Position numbers and translations under genes: made by a program. Below, one piece after another: positions 7,835 to 15,478 of a DNA stretch of 25,094 nucleotides. How positions within the stretch are numbered: position 1 is the stretch's first letter; each line of letters begins with the position of its first letter. Source of the stretch: Phycisphaerae bacterium (GTDB taxonomy: Bacteria; Chloroflexota; Anaerolineae; 4572-78; J111); the NCBI GenBank assembly GCA_028285035.1, contig JANQQF010000168.1, positions 1 through 25,094 on the forward strand. The letters are read 5' to 3'. The notes beneath the pieces are model-generated. The model ran no database searches. It had not been told where the DNA came from and worked only from the letters and a program-made list of their open reading frames with translations.

Positions 7835-8821
7835 CTAACGCTTTAACAACTGATCAATTTCATCTAAATGCGTCGTATCTAGCGCCCCAAACGTCATTGC
7901 CCCAACATTCTCTTTCACCTGTTGAACAGTTTTGAATCCTGGAATTGGGATCGTCCGGGGATGTCGTGCCCAAATCCAGGCTAATGCGCCTTGGGTCAAT
8001 GTGCGCCCGCCACTGGTCAAAATTTCGCGGATACTTTCCAGTTTGTCCAGCCACGTTTGCGTTGGTTTGCCATCCTTGAAGAAGGTGAGCCAATCCGGTT
8101 CCTTTCCGCGTACATCATCTGCTGGTAATTTTGAATTTGGGGTGAACTTGCCCGTCAGTAGCCCCATTGCTAAAGGGGCTCGATTAATACTGGCTAGATC
8201 TGACCTATCACATACCTCAAGGATGGCGGTTGCATCGTGAAAAACATTCAAATCGTGCTGAATGGCAACATAATTTGGTAGATGGGCAAAGGCTTGACCT
8301 CGCTCAGGCATATCTGTACTCCATCCATAAGCCCGAATGAGGCCTTCCTGACAAAGCGTTTCCAATGTTTCAAATACAAGCCCTGCATCATCTACGGGAA
8401 GATCGGAAATATGAAGTTGGTATAAATCAATATAGTCAGTTTTGAGGCGGTGTAGTGATGCCTCACACGCTTGGCGAATATAGGCGGGTGATGCGTCTTG
8501 CCCGATTAGCTGTCGTGTGTTTTCATCAAAGACGTTACCGAACTTGGTCGCAATAGTAACCTGTTCTCTTTTCCCCTGTAGCGCCTGACTTAATATTCTT
8601 TCACTGTGTCCGGTGCCATAGACATCTGCCGTATCAAAAAAGGTGATCCCTAAATCAAGGGCACAGTGAATGGCGCGTATCGATTCGTCATCATTGACCG
8701 CGCTCCAACCAAGCGGCTGGTCGCCCGCCCAAAATGGGCCGCCAATAGCCCAACACCCTAACCCCATCGCACTAACCTGCAAGCCAGATTTACCTAATTT
8801 TCTACTCATTGTTGTACTCAT
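7835..8821 (-). CDS. aldo/keto reductase
   Basis: A cytoplasmic NAD(P)H-dependent oxidoreductase of 328 residues with a TIM-barrel fold, reducing aldehydes or ketones of unknown identity. The catalytic tetrad is visible as Asp63 and Tyr68 in FFDTADVYG, Lys93 in IATKFG and His137 in LYQLHISD. RTIPIPGFKTVQQVKEN near the C-terminus binds the cofactor phosphate in this family. The frame is open to a GTG at 8872, but AGGAGG at 8834-8829 with 7 bases to the ATG at 8821 fixes the start. Its promoter has the geometry of MerR-controlled genes, so induction by an electrophile, metal or drug is likely. The regulator gene is not adjacent. Confidence 0.9.
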   Translation of the reverse strand: MSTTMSRKLGKSGLQVSAMGLGCWAIGGPFWAGDQPLGWSAVNDDESIRAIHCALDLGITFFDTADVYGTGHSERILSQALQGKREQVTIATKFGNVFDENTRQLIGQDASPAYIRQACEASLHRLKTDYIDLYQLHISDLPVDDAGLVFETLETLCQEGLIRAYGWSTDMPERGQAFAHLPNYVAIQHDLNVFHDATAILEVCDRSDLASINRAPLAMGLLTGKFTPNSKLPADDVRGKEPDWLTFFKDGKPTQTWLDKLESIREILTSGGRTLTQGALAWIWARHPRTIPIPGFKTVQQVKENVGAMTFGALDTTHLDEIDQLLKR

Positions 8822-8822
8822 A

Positions 8823-8872
8823 GTGTATCCTCCTGAGTCTAAGAAATTGATTGATTTCTCAGAAGGATACAC
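8823..8872. repeat. 15-bp near-perfect inverted repeat over the aldo/keto reductase start region
   Basis: GTGTATCCTCCTGAG at 8823-8837 and CTCAGAAGGATACAC at 8858-8872 are inverse with one mismatch, separated by 20 AT-rich bases. One arm covers the Shine-Dalgarno site, the other covers the -10 box. A transcript from the expected start near 8857 would lack most of the second arm, so a DNA-level role (operator) is more likely than an RNA hairpin unless transcription begins further upstream. Confidence 0.6.
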
Positions 8873-8894
8873 GTTAGAGTGCGCTCTATGTCAA
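8864..8894 (-). promoter_or_regulatory. MerR-type promoter with operator dyad in a 19-bp spacer
   Basis: Minus strand: TTGACA at 8894-8889, TATCCT at 8869-8864, with a 19-base spacer. The dyad TAGAG-CGCA-CTCTA (8888-8875) begins directly after the -35 box. An over-long spacer of 19-20 bases holding a dyad is the hallmark of MerR-family activation by DNA untwisting. It drives the aldo/keto reductase gene. Confidence 0.75.
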
Positions 8895-8921
8895 GGGGGA
8901 AATATTAGTTCTTGGTCTCCT

Positions 8922-9410
8922 TCAATCAACCTCTTGCTCAAAGAACTCTGGTGGCTTGGAGCCGACAAATTTTAGGACCTTCTCCACATCGTAGCCTGCC
9001 TGCTCCAACACACTCAAGATGTCAATCATCACCCAATTTTCGGCAAACTTGCGCTCGCCATTTTCTTCAACGATGCGCCAGATGTCGATGTAATGTACTT
9101 TGGTTTCCTCACCTGTGGCCGGAATACCGAGCCAATCTTTGGCGAAGGTGGTTAACTGATAACCTGCAGCGGCAGCATAATCTTCGGTTACTAAATGGGC
9201 CTCGTTGTGGGATACCTTATCAGGAAATGACTCGATAAAGGGCCTGCGAATCTTCTCCTCGAATTCATCAACACCGTGCATTGCCCCTAATCCGGCTGGA
9301 CCACGCCAGACCATATCTTCAGTCCAGAATTCATGATTAACCCCCACCTCATTTTTGTTGAGAGCATCACCAAATCGTTTTAAGAGATCTTCATTTTTTT
9401 CAACAGACAT
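8922..9410 (-). CDS. single-domain SnoaL-like protein
   Basis: A 162-residue NTF2/SnoaL-fold protein, the last gene of the long downstream block. Its WRGPAGLG near residue 50 corresponds to WYGPAGIG in the related proteins of this window. The end, YDVEKVLKFVGSKPPEFFEQ, is nearly the same as that of the upstream neighbour, so it arose by duplication of the SnoaL half of that gene or the reverse. AGGGAG lies about 5 bases before the ATG. Function is unknown; the fold commonly makes a small-molecule pocket for cyclases, isomerases or dehydratases. Confidence 0.85.
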   Translation of the reverse strand: MSVEKNEDLLKRFGDALNKNEVGVNHEFWTEDMVWRGPAGLGAMHGVDEFEEKIRRPFIESFPDKVSHNEAHLVTEDYAAAAGYQLTTFAKDWLGIPATGEETKVHYIDIWRIVEENGERKFAENWVMIDILSVLEQAGYDVEKVLKFVGSKPPEFFEQEVD

Positions 9411-9442
9411 ATTTTCTCCCTAGATAAAATCAAGAATGAACC

Positions 9443-10399
9443 TTATTCATCGACCTCTTGTTCAAAAAACTCCGGTGACTTAGAGCCGATAAATTTCAAG
9501 ACCTTCTCGACATCGTAACCAACCTGGTCCAAGAAATCGAGTAAGTCAATCATCACCCAATTCTCGACAAGCTTATCACCTTCCGCCCGCCAGATGTCCA
9601 TATAACGGATTTTCATTCGTTTGCCACTGGCCGGGATGCCGAGATAATCGCCGGTATGGGTCACCTGTTGAAAGCCCTTGGCCGCCACAAAGTTGTCCTC
9701 CGCGATACGGATTTCGTCGGTGGCGTTTTTGTCTGAGAAGGCGTGGAGGAAGGGGCGCTGGTGTTCTTCTTGGAAAGCCTTCAAGCTTGGTTTGGTCCCG
9801 ATACCCGCCGGGCCGTACCAGTGCATATCCTCAGTCCAAAAGGCCTCCATCCCGTCAATCACGTGGTCATTTAGCCCATCGTACATTCTGGCGACAAGAT
9901 CTTTGGCCGCATTTTTTTGATGTCCGACTTCCGGTGGAATAGCCCCGACATATTGGGGCAAATCGGTATGACCCAAGGCTTGGCGAATGGCTTGAACCTC
10001 GCCAAGGTGATACCAATAATGCCACGTTTGGCGCATTAGCATTGTGCCGATGTTTTGTCCGGTGTCTGGAATTTCTTCAGCCATTTGATCTGTCGTCAGG
10101 ATATCTAGAAATTCATCCACGGCCTCGGTGATTTGTTGCCAAGCAGCAATCATTTCGTCCAGTGGCGGGGTTGAGGCTGGCTCGCCATAGGCACAGGCTT
10201 TGACGGCTTCGGAAACAACTTTCCCTTGCATCTTTTCCAGCCAGACACCTTGTTCAAACTCAGCTAAATGGCAGATGGTCCAACTGATGCTGTTCATTTT
10301 TCCAATTTGTTCAAACGCCTCCTCGGCAGTAACACCTTCCAATCCTAAGGCCCATTTTTCCCGGGCAAATTTTAATTGATTAACAAATAGATGTGGCAT
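9443..10399 (-). CDS. DinB-domain / SnoaL-like fusion protein
   Basis: A 318-residue two-part protein. Residues 1-150 form a DinB-like four-helix bundle with likely metal ligands His44 (ICHLAEFEQ), His127 and His131 (TWHYWYHLGE). Residues 165-318 form a SnoaL-like domain with MHWYGPAGIGT and a C-terminal tail shared with the next gene. DinB-fold proteins include metal-dependent thiol transferases using mycothiol or bacillithiol, so a thiol-linked step is possible but not shown. The ORF is open upstream into the Fe-ADH gene, but AAGGAG 7 bases before the ATG at 10399 decides the start. It lies 25 bases after the Fe-ADH stop. Confidence 0.82.
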   Translation of the reverse strand: MPHLFVNQLKFAREKWALGLEGVTAEEAFEQIGKMNSISWTICHLAEFEQGVWLEKMQGKVVSEAVKACAYGEPASTPPLDEMIAAWQQITEAVDEFLDILTTDQMAEEIPDTGQNIGTMLMRQTWHYWYHLGEVQAIRQALGHTDLPQYVGAIPPEVGHQKNAAKDLVARMYDGLNDHVIDGMEAFWTEDMHWYGPAGIGTKPSLKAFQEEHQRPFLHAFSDKNATDEIRIAEDNFVAAKGFQQVTHTGDYLGIPASGKRMKIRYMDIWRAEGDKLVENWVMIDLLDFLDQVGYDVEKVLKFIGSKSPEFFEQEVDE

Positions 10400-10424
10400 T
10401 AAATTTCTCCTTATTTTATACAGT

Positions 10425-11591
10425 TTAGGCAAAGCCTTGTTCAAAAAGTGTGACAAAATCTCCGACTTCAAGCAATCGTGGATTGGTTGGCGTACAGCCG
10501 TCGAGCATGGCATACTCGGCTAATTTTGGCACGTCATTAGCCTGAACGTTCATCGACTCAAATGTGTCTGTCACATTCAAATCCGCATTCAATTGTTGGA
10601 TAGCGGTGATGACCGATTTGGCAGCCTCTTCTGAACTCATCCCGCTTGTATCGGTCCCGAGTAAACGTGAAATGGTGGCATGTTTTTCTGGCACGACGGG
10701 CATATTGTAAGCTAGGCCGTAAGGGAAACAGACGGCTATCGTCAAGCCGTGGGGTAAGTCGTAAAAGCCGCCGAGCGTTTGGGCCAGCGAGTGAATCACG
10801 CCCAAACCAGCCGCTCCCGAAGCCGCCATCACCGCCATGGCACTGGCCACAAGCATATTGTGTCGGGCCTCCACATCCGCGCCATCAGCGTACACTCGCC
10901 GAATATTTTTGGCCACCAATTTGATGGCTCCCTCCGCAATCGCATCCGACACAGGATTAGCCCCTACACAAACATAGGCCTCCACCGCGTGGCTCAAAGC
11001 ATCGATCCCGGTCCAGGCGGTCAAACGGGGCGGCAAACTAACCGTCAACTTTGCGTCCGCGATAGCAACTTTGGGCAAAATGGAGGGGCCAAAAATGTCG
11101 ACCTTGCGACCACGTTGGGGCAGGTTAATCATCCCCGCCGCGCTGACCTCGGCCCCGGTCCCCGCTGTGGTGGGCAAGGCAATGATGGGTAAGGGCTCAT
11201 TCGGCCAAGGATCAACGCCAGCTCCACAATAATCTCCGAACGGTCCTTCATTGGTAGCCATCACAGCAATCGCCTTAGCAGCATCAATCGGGCTACCCCC
11301 ACCCAAGCCAATCACGGCTTGTGCCCCACTACGTTTGGCGGCCTTTGCTCCGGCTACAGCCGTTTGGTCGGTCGGATTTGGCTCAACCTGATCGAAGACC
11401 GTGGTCTTGATCCCAGCGTTTTCCAAAGGGGCCAACACTGAATCAAGTAACCCCGCATTGACGATGCCCTGGTCCGTCGCCAAGAGGATGTGATTAACAC
11501 CCAGATTGGCCACTTCCGATCCCAATTGTTCAATTGAGTCAGGTCCGGCTAGAAATTTCGTTTTTGCTTGAAATTTGAAAGTTTTTATCAT
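10425..11591 (-). CDS. iron-containing alcohol dehydrogenase
   Basis: A group III metal-dependent NAD(P) alcohol dehydrogenase of 388 residues, interconverting a primary alcohol or diol and its aldehyde. The nucleotide site is GLGGGSPIDAAKA at 95-107. The four metal ligands are all present: Asp197 and His201 in TGIDALSHAVEAY, His267 in GVIHSLAQ, and His281 in LPHGLTIA. Substrate is unknown; relatives act on 1,3-propanediol, lactaldehyde, ethanol and choline-like alcohols. It is one of three alcohol/aldehyde redox enzymes in this window and one of two alcohol dehydrogenases in the cluster with the shell protein. In pdu and eut loci an Fe-ADH regenerates NAD inside the shell, but no shell-targeting tail is visible here. 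Confidence 0.93.
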   Translation of the reverse strand: MIKTFKFQAKTKFLAGPDSIEQLGSEVANLGVNHILLATDQGIVNAGLLDSVLAPLENAGIKTTVFDQVEPNPTDQTAVAGAKAAKRSGAQAVIGLGGGSPIDAAKAIAVMATNEGPFGDYCGAGVDPWPNEPLPIIALPTTAGTGAEVSAAGMINLPQRGRKVDIFGPSILPKVAIADAKLTVSLPPRLTAWTGIDALSHAVEAYVCVGANPVSDAIAEGAIKLVAKNIRRVYADGADVEARHNMLVASAMAVMAASGAAGLGVIHSLAQTLGGFYDLPHGLTIAVCFPYGLAYNMPVVPEKHATISRLLGTDTSGMSSEEAAKSVITAIQQLNADLNVTDTFESMNVQANDVPKLAEYAMLDGCTPTNPRLLEVGDFVTLFEQGFA

Positions 11592-11640
11592 TGATATACT
11601 CTGTTGTAAAGTTTTTTGATAAATAGATGTACTGCTGGCT

Positions 11641-12639
11641 TTACATTACCAGCACCATCTTTCCCATCGTTTTACCTTCGGCCAAAACTTGATGAGCTTC
11701 TTGCACATCTGCTAGAGGAAATTCTCGACTGATGTGAATACTAAGGTCACCGGCTTCAAATGATTTAACCGCATTGTCCAGTAAATCACGTTGGCGTAGC
11801 TGATCCTCAATCTTGCCTCGAAGCAATGGTTGTAAGACAACCTCGAAACCTAGCCGAATATTTTTCATTCTGGCGGCAGAGACATCCATCGGGACGGGGG
11901 GCTTGGTCAAGGTGACCAGATCGCCATAGAATTTGACGGCGTCTATCGATTGCAAATAGGTATCTCCCCCAATCATATCGAGTACAACATCAACGCCCTC
12001 ACCATCGGTTAAATCTTTAACTGCGTCGACAAAATTCGTTTCTTTATAATTGATGGTTTCGGTTGCACCCAATGATTTTACAAACGCTGCTTTCTCTGGA
12101 GTGCTCACCGTGGTGTAGATGGTCGCACCTGCCTTGGCACCCATCTGTATGGCTAAGTGACCCACGCCGCCAGCTCCAGCGTGAATCAGCAGGGTTTGCC
12201 CCGCTTGCAAATTAGCCCGATCAAACAGGGCTTCCCAAATGGTGAGATAAACCAAAGGAACAGCTGAGGCTTCCACAAAGGACAGGTTTTTTGGCTTGAG
12301 GCCGACATTCACGTCCGTGGTCAAAATATACTCGGCATAATTCCCTTGGGCTTCTGGTTTGCCAAAACTACCGTAGTAGACCCAGACTTCATCGCCGGGG
12401 GCAACGCGGCTTACTTCATCACCGACGGCCTCGACCACGCCTGCGCCGTCCCAGCCCAGGATAAAGGGCAATTGGGCCACAGGGTAGGCTCCTTCGCGCA
12501 TTTTTATATCAACCGGATTCAACCCAGCGGCGTGCAGCCGAACCAAAACTTGGTTGGGCTTGGTTACGCTTGGTGTCGGAACCTCTTTTACTTGCAGGAC
12601 ACTAGCGTCCCCTTTTGCTGTCATCAAAGCTGCTTGCAT
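11641..12639 (-). CDS. zinc-free MDR oxidoreductase (quinone/enoyl reductase type)
   Basis: A 332-residue medium-chain dehydrogenase/reductase that lacks the Zn ligands of alcohol dehydrogenases, which places it with NADPH quinone oxidoreductases and enoyl reductases. The GroES-like half holds AAGLNPVDIKMREG, the cofactor site is HAGAGGVG at 153-160, and YTTVSTPEKAAF lies where the adenosine-phosphate contacts are expected. The likely reaction is NAD(P)H reduction of a conjugated carbon-carbon double bond; the substrate is unknown. GAGGAAAAG precedes the start. It lies 17 bases after the LLM gene and 49 before the Fe-ADH gene, consistent with one transcript. Confidence 0.9.
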   Translation of the reverse strand: MQAALMTAKGDASVLQVKEVPTPSVTKPNQVLVRLHAAGLNPVDIKMREGAYPVAQLPFILGWDGAGVVEAVGDEVSRVAPGDEVWVYYGSFGKPEAQGNYAEYILTTDVNVGLKPKNLSFVEASAVPLVYLTIWEALFDRANLQAGQTLLIHAGAGGVGHLAIQMGAKAGATIYTTVSTPEKAAFVKSLGATETINYKETNFVDAVKDLTDGEGVDVVLDMIGGDTYLQSIDAVKFYGDLVTLTKPPVPMDVSAARMKNIRLGFEVVLQPLLRGKIEDQLRQRDLLDNAVKSFEAGDLSIHISREFPLADVQEAHQVLAEGKTMGKMVLVM

Positions 12640-12656
12640 AAATTTTTTCTTTTCCT

Positions 12657-13547
12657 CTAAAATAAATCGCCAACGGCTTCCATATACTGCTCAATTGCCT
12701 TGAGATGAGTGCCCGCATCGGTGCCCTTGATGGGCTTGAGATGTCCCCGGTTGAAGGTCGTATTGATGGCAAGATGGGTCGCCCCAAGGTCGCGCCACGT
12801 CTCGACTTCGGCGCGCCAATCATCTGGAGTGCCTTGCCCCATACTCATCCAGCACTCCATTCCGATGTCGTCAGGATTACGCCCAGCATTTTGAGCACTG
12901 GTACGGATAATGTCTAAGGCAGGTTCAACCTTGTCAGGGGCTACATAAATATTGAGCCAGCCATCACCCATTCGGCCAATTCGGTCATAGGTCTTCTCCG
13001 CTCCTCCCCCAATCCACACTTCTAGCGGTTTGGTGGGCAGGGGATTGATTCCCGCGTCAGGGATGGCGTGGTGCTCGCCTTCAAAAACAACATGGGGATC
13101 GGCCCACAAGGCCCGCATTACGGCAATCTGTTCCTCCGAGCGTTTGCCACGGTCGTGAAAATTTTCGCCCAAGCTCGTGTATTCCACTTTGTTCCAGCCG
13201 ACGCCAATGCCCAGCCGTAAGCGTCCTTTAGACAGCACATCTAGCGAGGCCGCTTGTTTTGCCACAAGCACCGCTTGGCGTTGGGGTAAAATGACGATTT
13301 GGGGAGAGAACTCGATTTTTTCGGTGATGCCCGCCATGTAGCTAAATAGAGTAAAGGGATCGTGGAATAAATCTGCGGATGTGTATGGCCCTTTCCAGTC
13401 AGGGTAGGCAGCTCGGTTTACGCCAAGCACATGATCGTAGGCAATGATGTGTGAGTAGCCCAATCCCTCAACCGTTTGGGCAAAGTCGCGGACAAGATCT
13501 GGGCCACCGCCGATGATATTTTGTGGAAAAACAGCTCCAAGTTTCAT
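12657..13547 (-). CDS. luciferase-like (LLM) F420- or FMN-dependent oxidoreductase
   Basis: A 296-residue TIM-barrel flavin or F420 enzyme of the bacterial-luciferase superfamily. It starts with MKLGAVFPQ and holds ASLDVLSKGRLRLGIGVGWNKVEY, the conserved cofactor-binding stretch, then EVWIGGGAEKTYDRIGRMGDGW. The EGLGYSHIIAYDHVLG start is usual in the F420-dependent class, and F420 use would suit Actinobacteria or Chloroflexota. The substrate cannot be told. GAGGTGACTT precedes the ATG. A 26-base copy of this start region is found between the two EamA genes upstream (14533-14558), a relic of a duplication. Confidence 0.9.
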   Translation of the reverse strand: MKLGAVFPQNIIGGGPDLVRDFAQTVEGLGYSHIIAYDHVLGVNRAAYPDWKGPYTSADLFHDPFTLFSYMAGITEKIEFSPQIVILPQRQAVLVAKQAASLDVLSKGRLRLGIGVGWNKVEYTSLGENFHDRGKRSEEQIAVMRALWADPHVVFEGEHHAIPDAGINPLPTKPLEVWIGGGAEKTYDRIGRMGDGWLNIYVAPDKVEPALDIIRTSAQNAGRNPDDIGMECWMSMGQGTPDDWRAEVETWRDLGATHLAINTTFNRGHLKPIKGTDAGTHLKAIEQYMEAVGDLF

Positions 13548-13624
13548 AAGTCACCTCTTTGTTAAATTTATGAATTTATCTGGCACCACAACTCCGTTTC
13601 GGTACTCAGAATCTAGCCAGAAAA

Positions 13625-14524
13625 TTAACTTGCTTTTTGAAACGCACGCCGATTGATTAAATACAAACCAGCCCCAATCAACAGCATACCAGCAATAATG
13701 CCCCATGTTATAATTTCGCCTAAGAAGAATGCTCCGGTTAGGATGGCAAAAATAGGGACCAGGAAGGCATTGAGGGAGAAGGTTGTTGCGCCAAAGCGCT
13801 GCTGAATGTAAAAGGCCAAAAATTGTCCACCCAACCCGCCTATTAATGCAGCATACGCTAACGAAAAGTATCCGGTAAATGTGACCTGTTCGAGTGAAAA
13901 ATCCCCAAGAAAGAGCGTGATGATAAATAGGACAATGCCAGCCACTAGAAATCGGATGAGGGTGACTTGCATTGGGTTAAAGCCCTGCATTCGGGAACGA
14001 ACAAACATTGTATTGAAAACCTCTGACGATAATCCAATCATAATCAGGATAAATCCGAGGGGGCTAGCCCGCCCAATACCTGCTAACCCACTTTCGCCAC
14101 GGAGGGCCAGAAAGAGAGCACCTGACATCGCCAAAGTCACACCGATTACTTTATTTCGCGTCATCTTTTCATCCGGCAAGAAAAAATGGGCCGCAATGAC
14201 AATCATAACAGGTAAGGTGGTGACATAAAGGCTGGCCACTCCGCTCGAATGATATTGTAGCGACAAAATAAACATCGGGATGGGCACAGCCACCCCAAAA
14301 AGCCCACTAATTGAGGCCTTTTGCCATAAGGCCCGGCCCGTTGGTAATCGACCTTGGTTGATGAGTAAGACGGGCACAAAGCATGAAATGGCAATGACCA
14401 AGCGTAGGGTGATAAAAAAGAGGGGATCAAATTCGCCAATGCCGAAGCGACTGGCGACAAGATTTGTTCCCCAGAAAAGGCTTAGAATTGTCACATAAAA
14501 TAGGGCGGTGGCTGATGTTGTCAC
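13625..14524 (-). CDS. EamA/DMT-family transporter, copy 2
   Basis: A 299-residue inner-membrane protein with about ten transmembrane helices in two EamA repeats. It belongs to the drug/metabolite transporter superfamily, mostly exporters of amino acids, metabolites or drugs. It is closely similar to the adjacent copy over nearly the whole length, including FWGTN-VASRFGIGEFDPL near the N-terminus. The start is GTG at 14524 with no Shine-Dalgarno site of its own. A six-codon ORF (MKLGAA) with a good site ends 3 bases before this GTG, so translation is probably coupled to it. The C-terminal end differs from copy 1. Confidence 0.9.
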   Translation of the reverse strand: MTTSATALFYVTILSLFWGTNLVASRFGIGEFDPLFFITLRLVIAISCFVPVLLINQGRLPTGRALWQKASISGLFGVAVPIPMFILSLQYHSSGVASLYVTTLPVMIVIAAHFFLPDEKMTRNKVIGVTLAMSGALFLALRGESGLAGIGRASPLGFILIMIGLSSEVFNTMFVRSRMQGFNPMQVTLIRFLVAGIVLFIITLFLGDFSLEQVTFTGYFSLAYAALIGGLGGQFLAFYIQQRFGATTFSLNAFLVPIFAILTGAFFLGEIITWGIIAGMLLIGAGLYLINRRAFQKAS

Positions 14525-14527
14525 AAA

Positions 14528-14548
14528 TTAAGCAGCACCAAGTTTCAT
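14528..14548 (-). other. six-codon leader ORF, relic of a duplicated LLM gene start
   Basis: ATG at 14548 reads M-K-L-G-A-A then TAA at 14530-14528, 3 bases before the GTG of EamA copy 2. With its upstream GAGATGACTT it matches the start of the LLM gene at 13532-13557 in 24 of 26 bases. It is the truncated 5' end of a duplicated LLM gene and can load ribosomes ahead of the GTG start. Function as a coupling leader is inferred. Confidence 0.7.
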
Positions 14549-14551
14549 AAG

Positions 14552-15475
14552 TCATCTCTCTGTTGATTGTCTGGGTTTACTGATATTTGTTAGAGCGGGT
14601 CGATTGATTAAATACAAACCAGCCCCGATGAGTAACATTCCAACAATAATACCTTGGGTCAAAATTTCTCCTAAGAGCAAGGCACCCGTTAGGATGGCGA
14701 CAATAGGGACGATAAATGAATTGAGTGAGAAAACGGTCGCCCCGAAGCGACGTTGAATATAAAAGGCCAAAAATTGTGCGCTGAGTGCCCCAATTAAAGC
14801 CGCATAGGCTAGCGAAAAATATCCGGCTGCTGTGACCTGCTCAAACGAAAAATCTCCAAGAAATAGAGTGATGATAAACAGAATAATCCCAGCCACTAAA
14901 AGTCGAATGAGGGTGACCTGCATGGGATCAAACGCCTGCATCCGTGATCGGACAAATAAGGTGTTAAAGACCTCTGACATTAATCCTGTAATCACCAGGA
15001 TAAAACCAAGCGGGCTGGCTCGACCAATACCAGCTAAACCACTTTCGCCACGTAGCGCTAGAAATAGGGCTCCCGATACAGCCAACGCTACCCCAATCGC
15101 TTTATTTCGCGTCATCTTTTCATCAGGTAAGAAAAAATGGGCCGCAGTGATAATCATCACGGGGAGGGTGGTCACATAAAGACTAGCTACCCCACTCGAT
15201 TGGTATTGCAACGACAAAATAAACGTGGGGATCGGAATCGCTACTCCAAAAATGCCGCTAATTGACGCTTTTTGCCATAGCTTCCTGTCAGTTGGTAATT
15301 GACCTTGGTTTAATAGTAAGATCGGTACAAAGAATAAAACGGCGATGGATAAACGTAACGTAATAAACAAAAGTGGGTCAAATTCGCCAATGCCGAAGCG
15401 ACTGGCGACCACATTTGTTCCCCAAAAGACACTCAGAAGCGTGACATAAATTAAGGCAGTGGGTGAGGTTGTCAC
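14552..15475 (-). CDS. EamA/DMT-family transporter, copy 1
   Basis: A 307-residue inner-membrane protein with about ten helices and two EamA repeats, a tandem paralogue of the next gene. The GTG start at 15475 follows the amidotransferase stop by 3 bases (TAG TTT GTG), has no separate ribosome site and is probably translated by coupling. Copy 2 has the same TAA TTT GTG spacing after its leader ORF, so the coupling geometry was carried along in the duplication. The substrate is unknown; in this context an exporter for a pathway intermediate or end product is possible. Its stop overlaps the relic of the LLM ribosome site. Confidence 0.9.
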   Translation of the reverse strand: MTTSPTALIYVTLLSVFWGTNVVASRFGIGEFDPLLFITLRLSIAVLFFVPILLLNQGQLPTDRKLWQKASISGIFGVAIPIPTFILSLQYQSSGVASLYVTTLPVMIITAAHFFLPDEKMTRNKAIGVALAVSGALFLALRGESGLAGIGRASPLGFILVITGLMSEVFNTLFVRSRMQAFDPMQVTLIRLLVAGIILFIITLFLGDFSFEQVTAAGYFSLAYAALIGALSAQFLAFYIQRRFGATVFSLNSFIVPIVAILTGALLLGEILTQGIIVGMLLIGAGLYLINRPALTNISKPRQSTER

Positions 15476-15478
15476 AAA

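Noticed and set aside
8823..8872. RNA thermometer masking the aldo/keto reductase ribosome site
   Set aside because: The upstream arm overlaps the -10 box, so a transcript from the MerR-type promoter should not contain it. Kept only as a DNA inverted repeat.
10400..10513. Upstream extension of the DinB-SnoaL frame into the Fe-ADH gene
   Set aside because: AAGGAG before the ATG at 10399 and the DinB-like start there fit better; the extension has no family resemblance.
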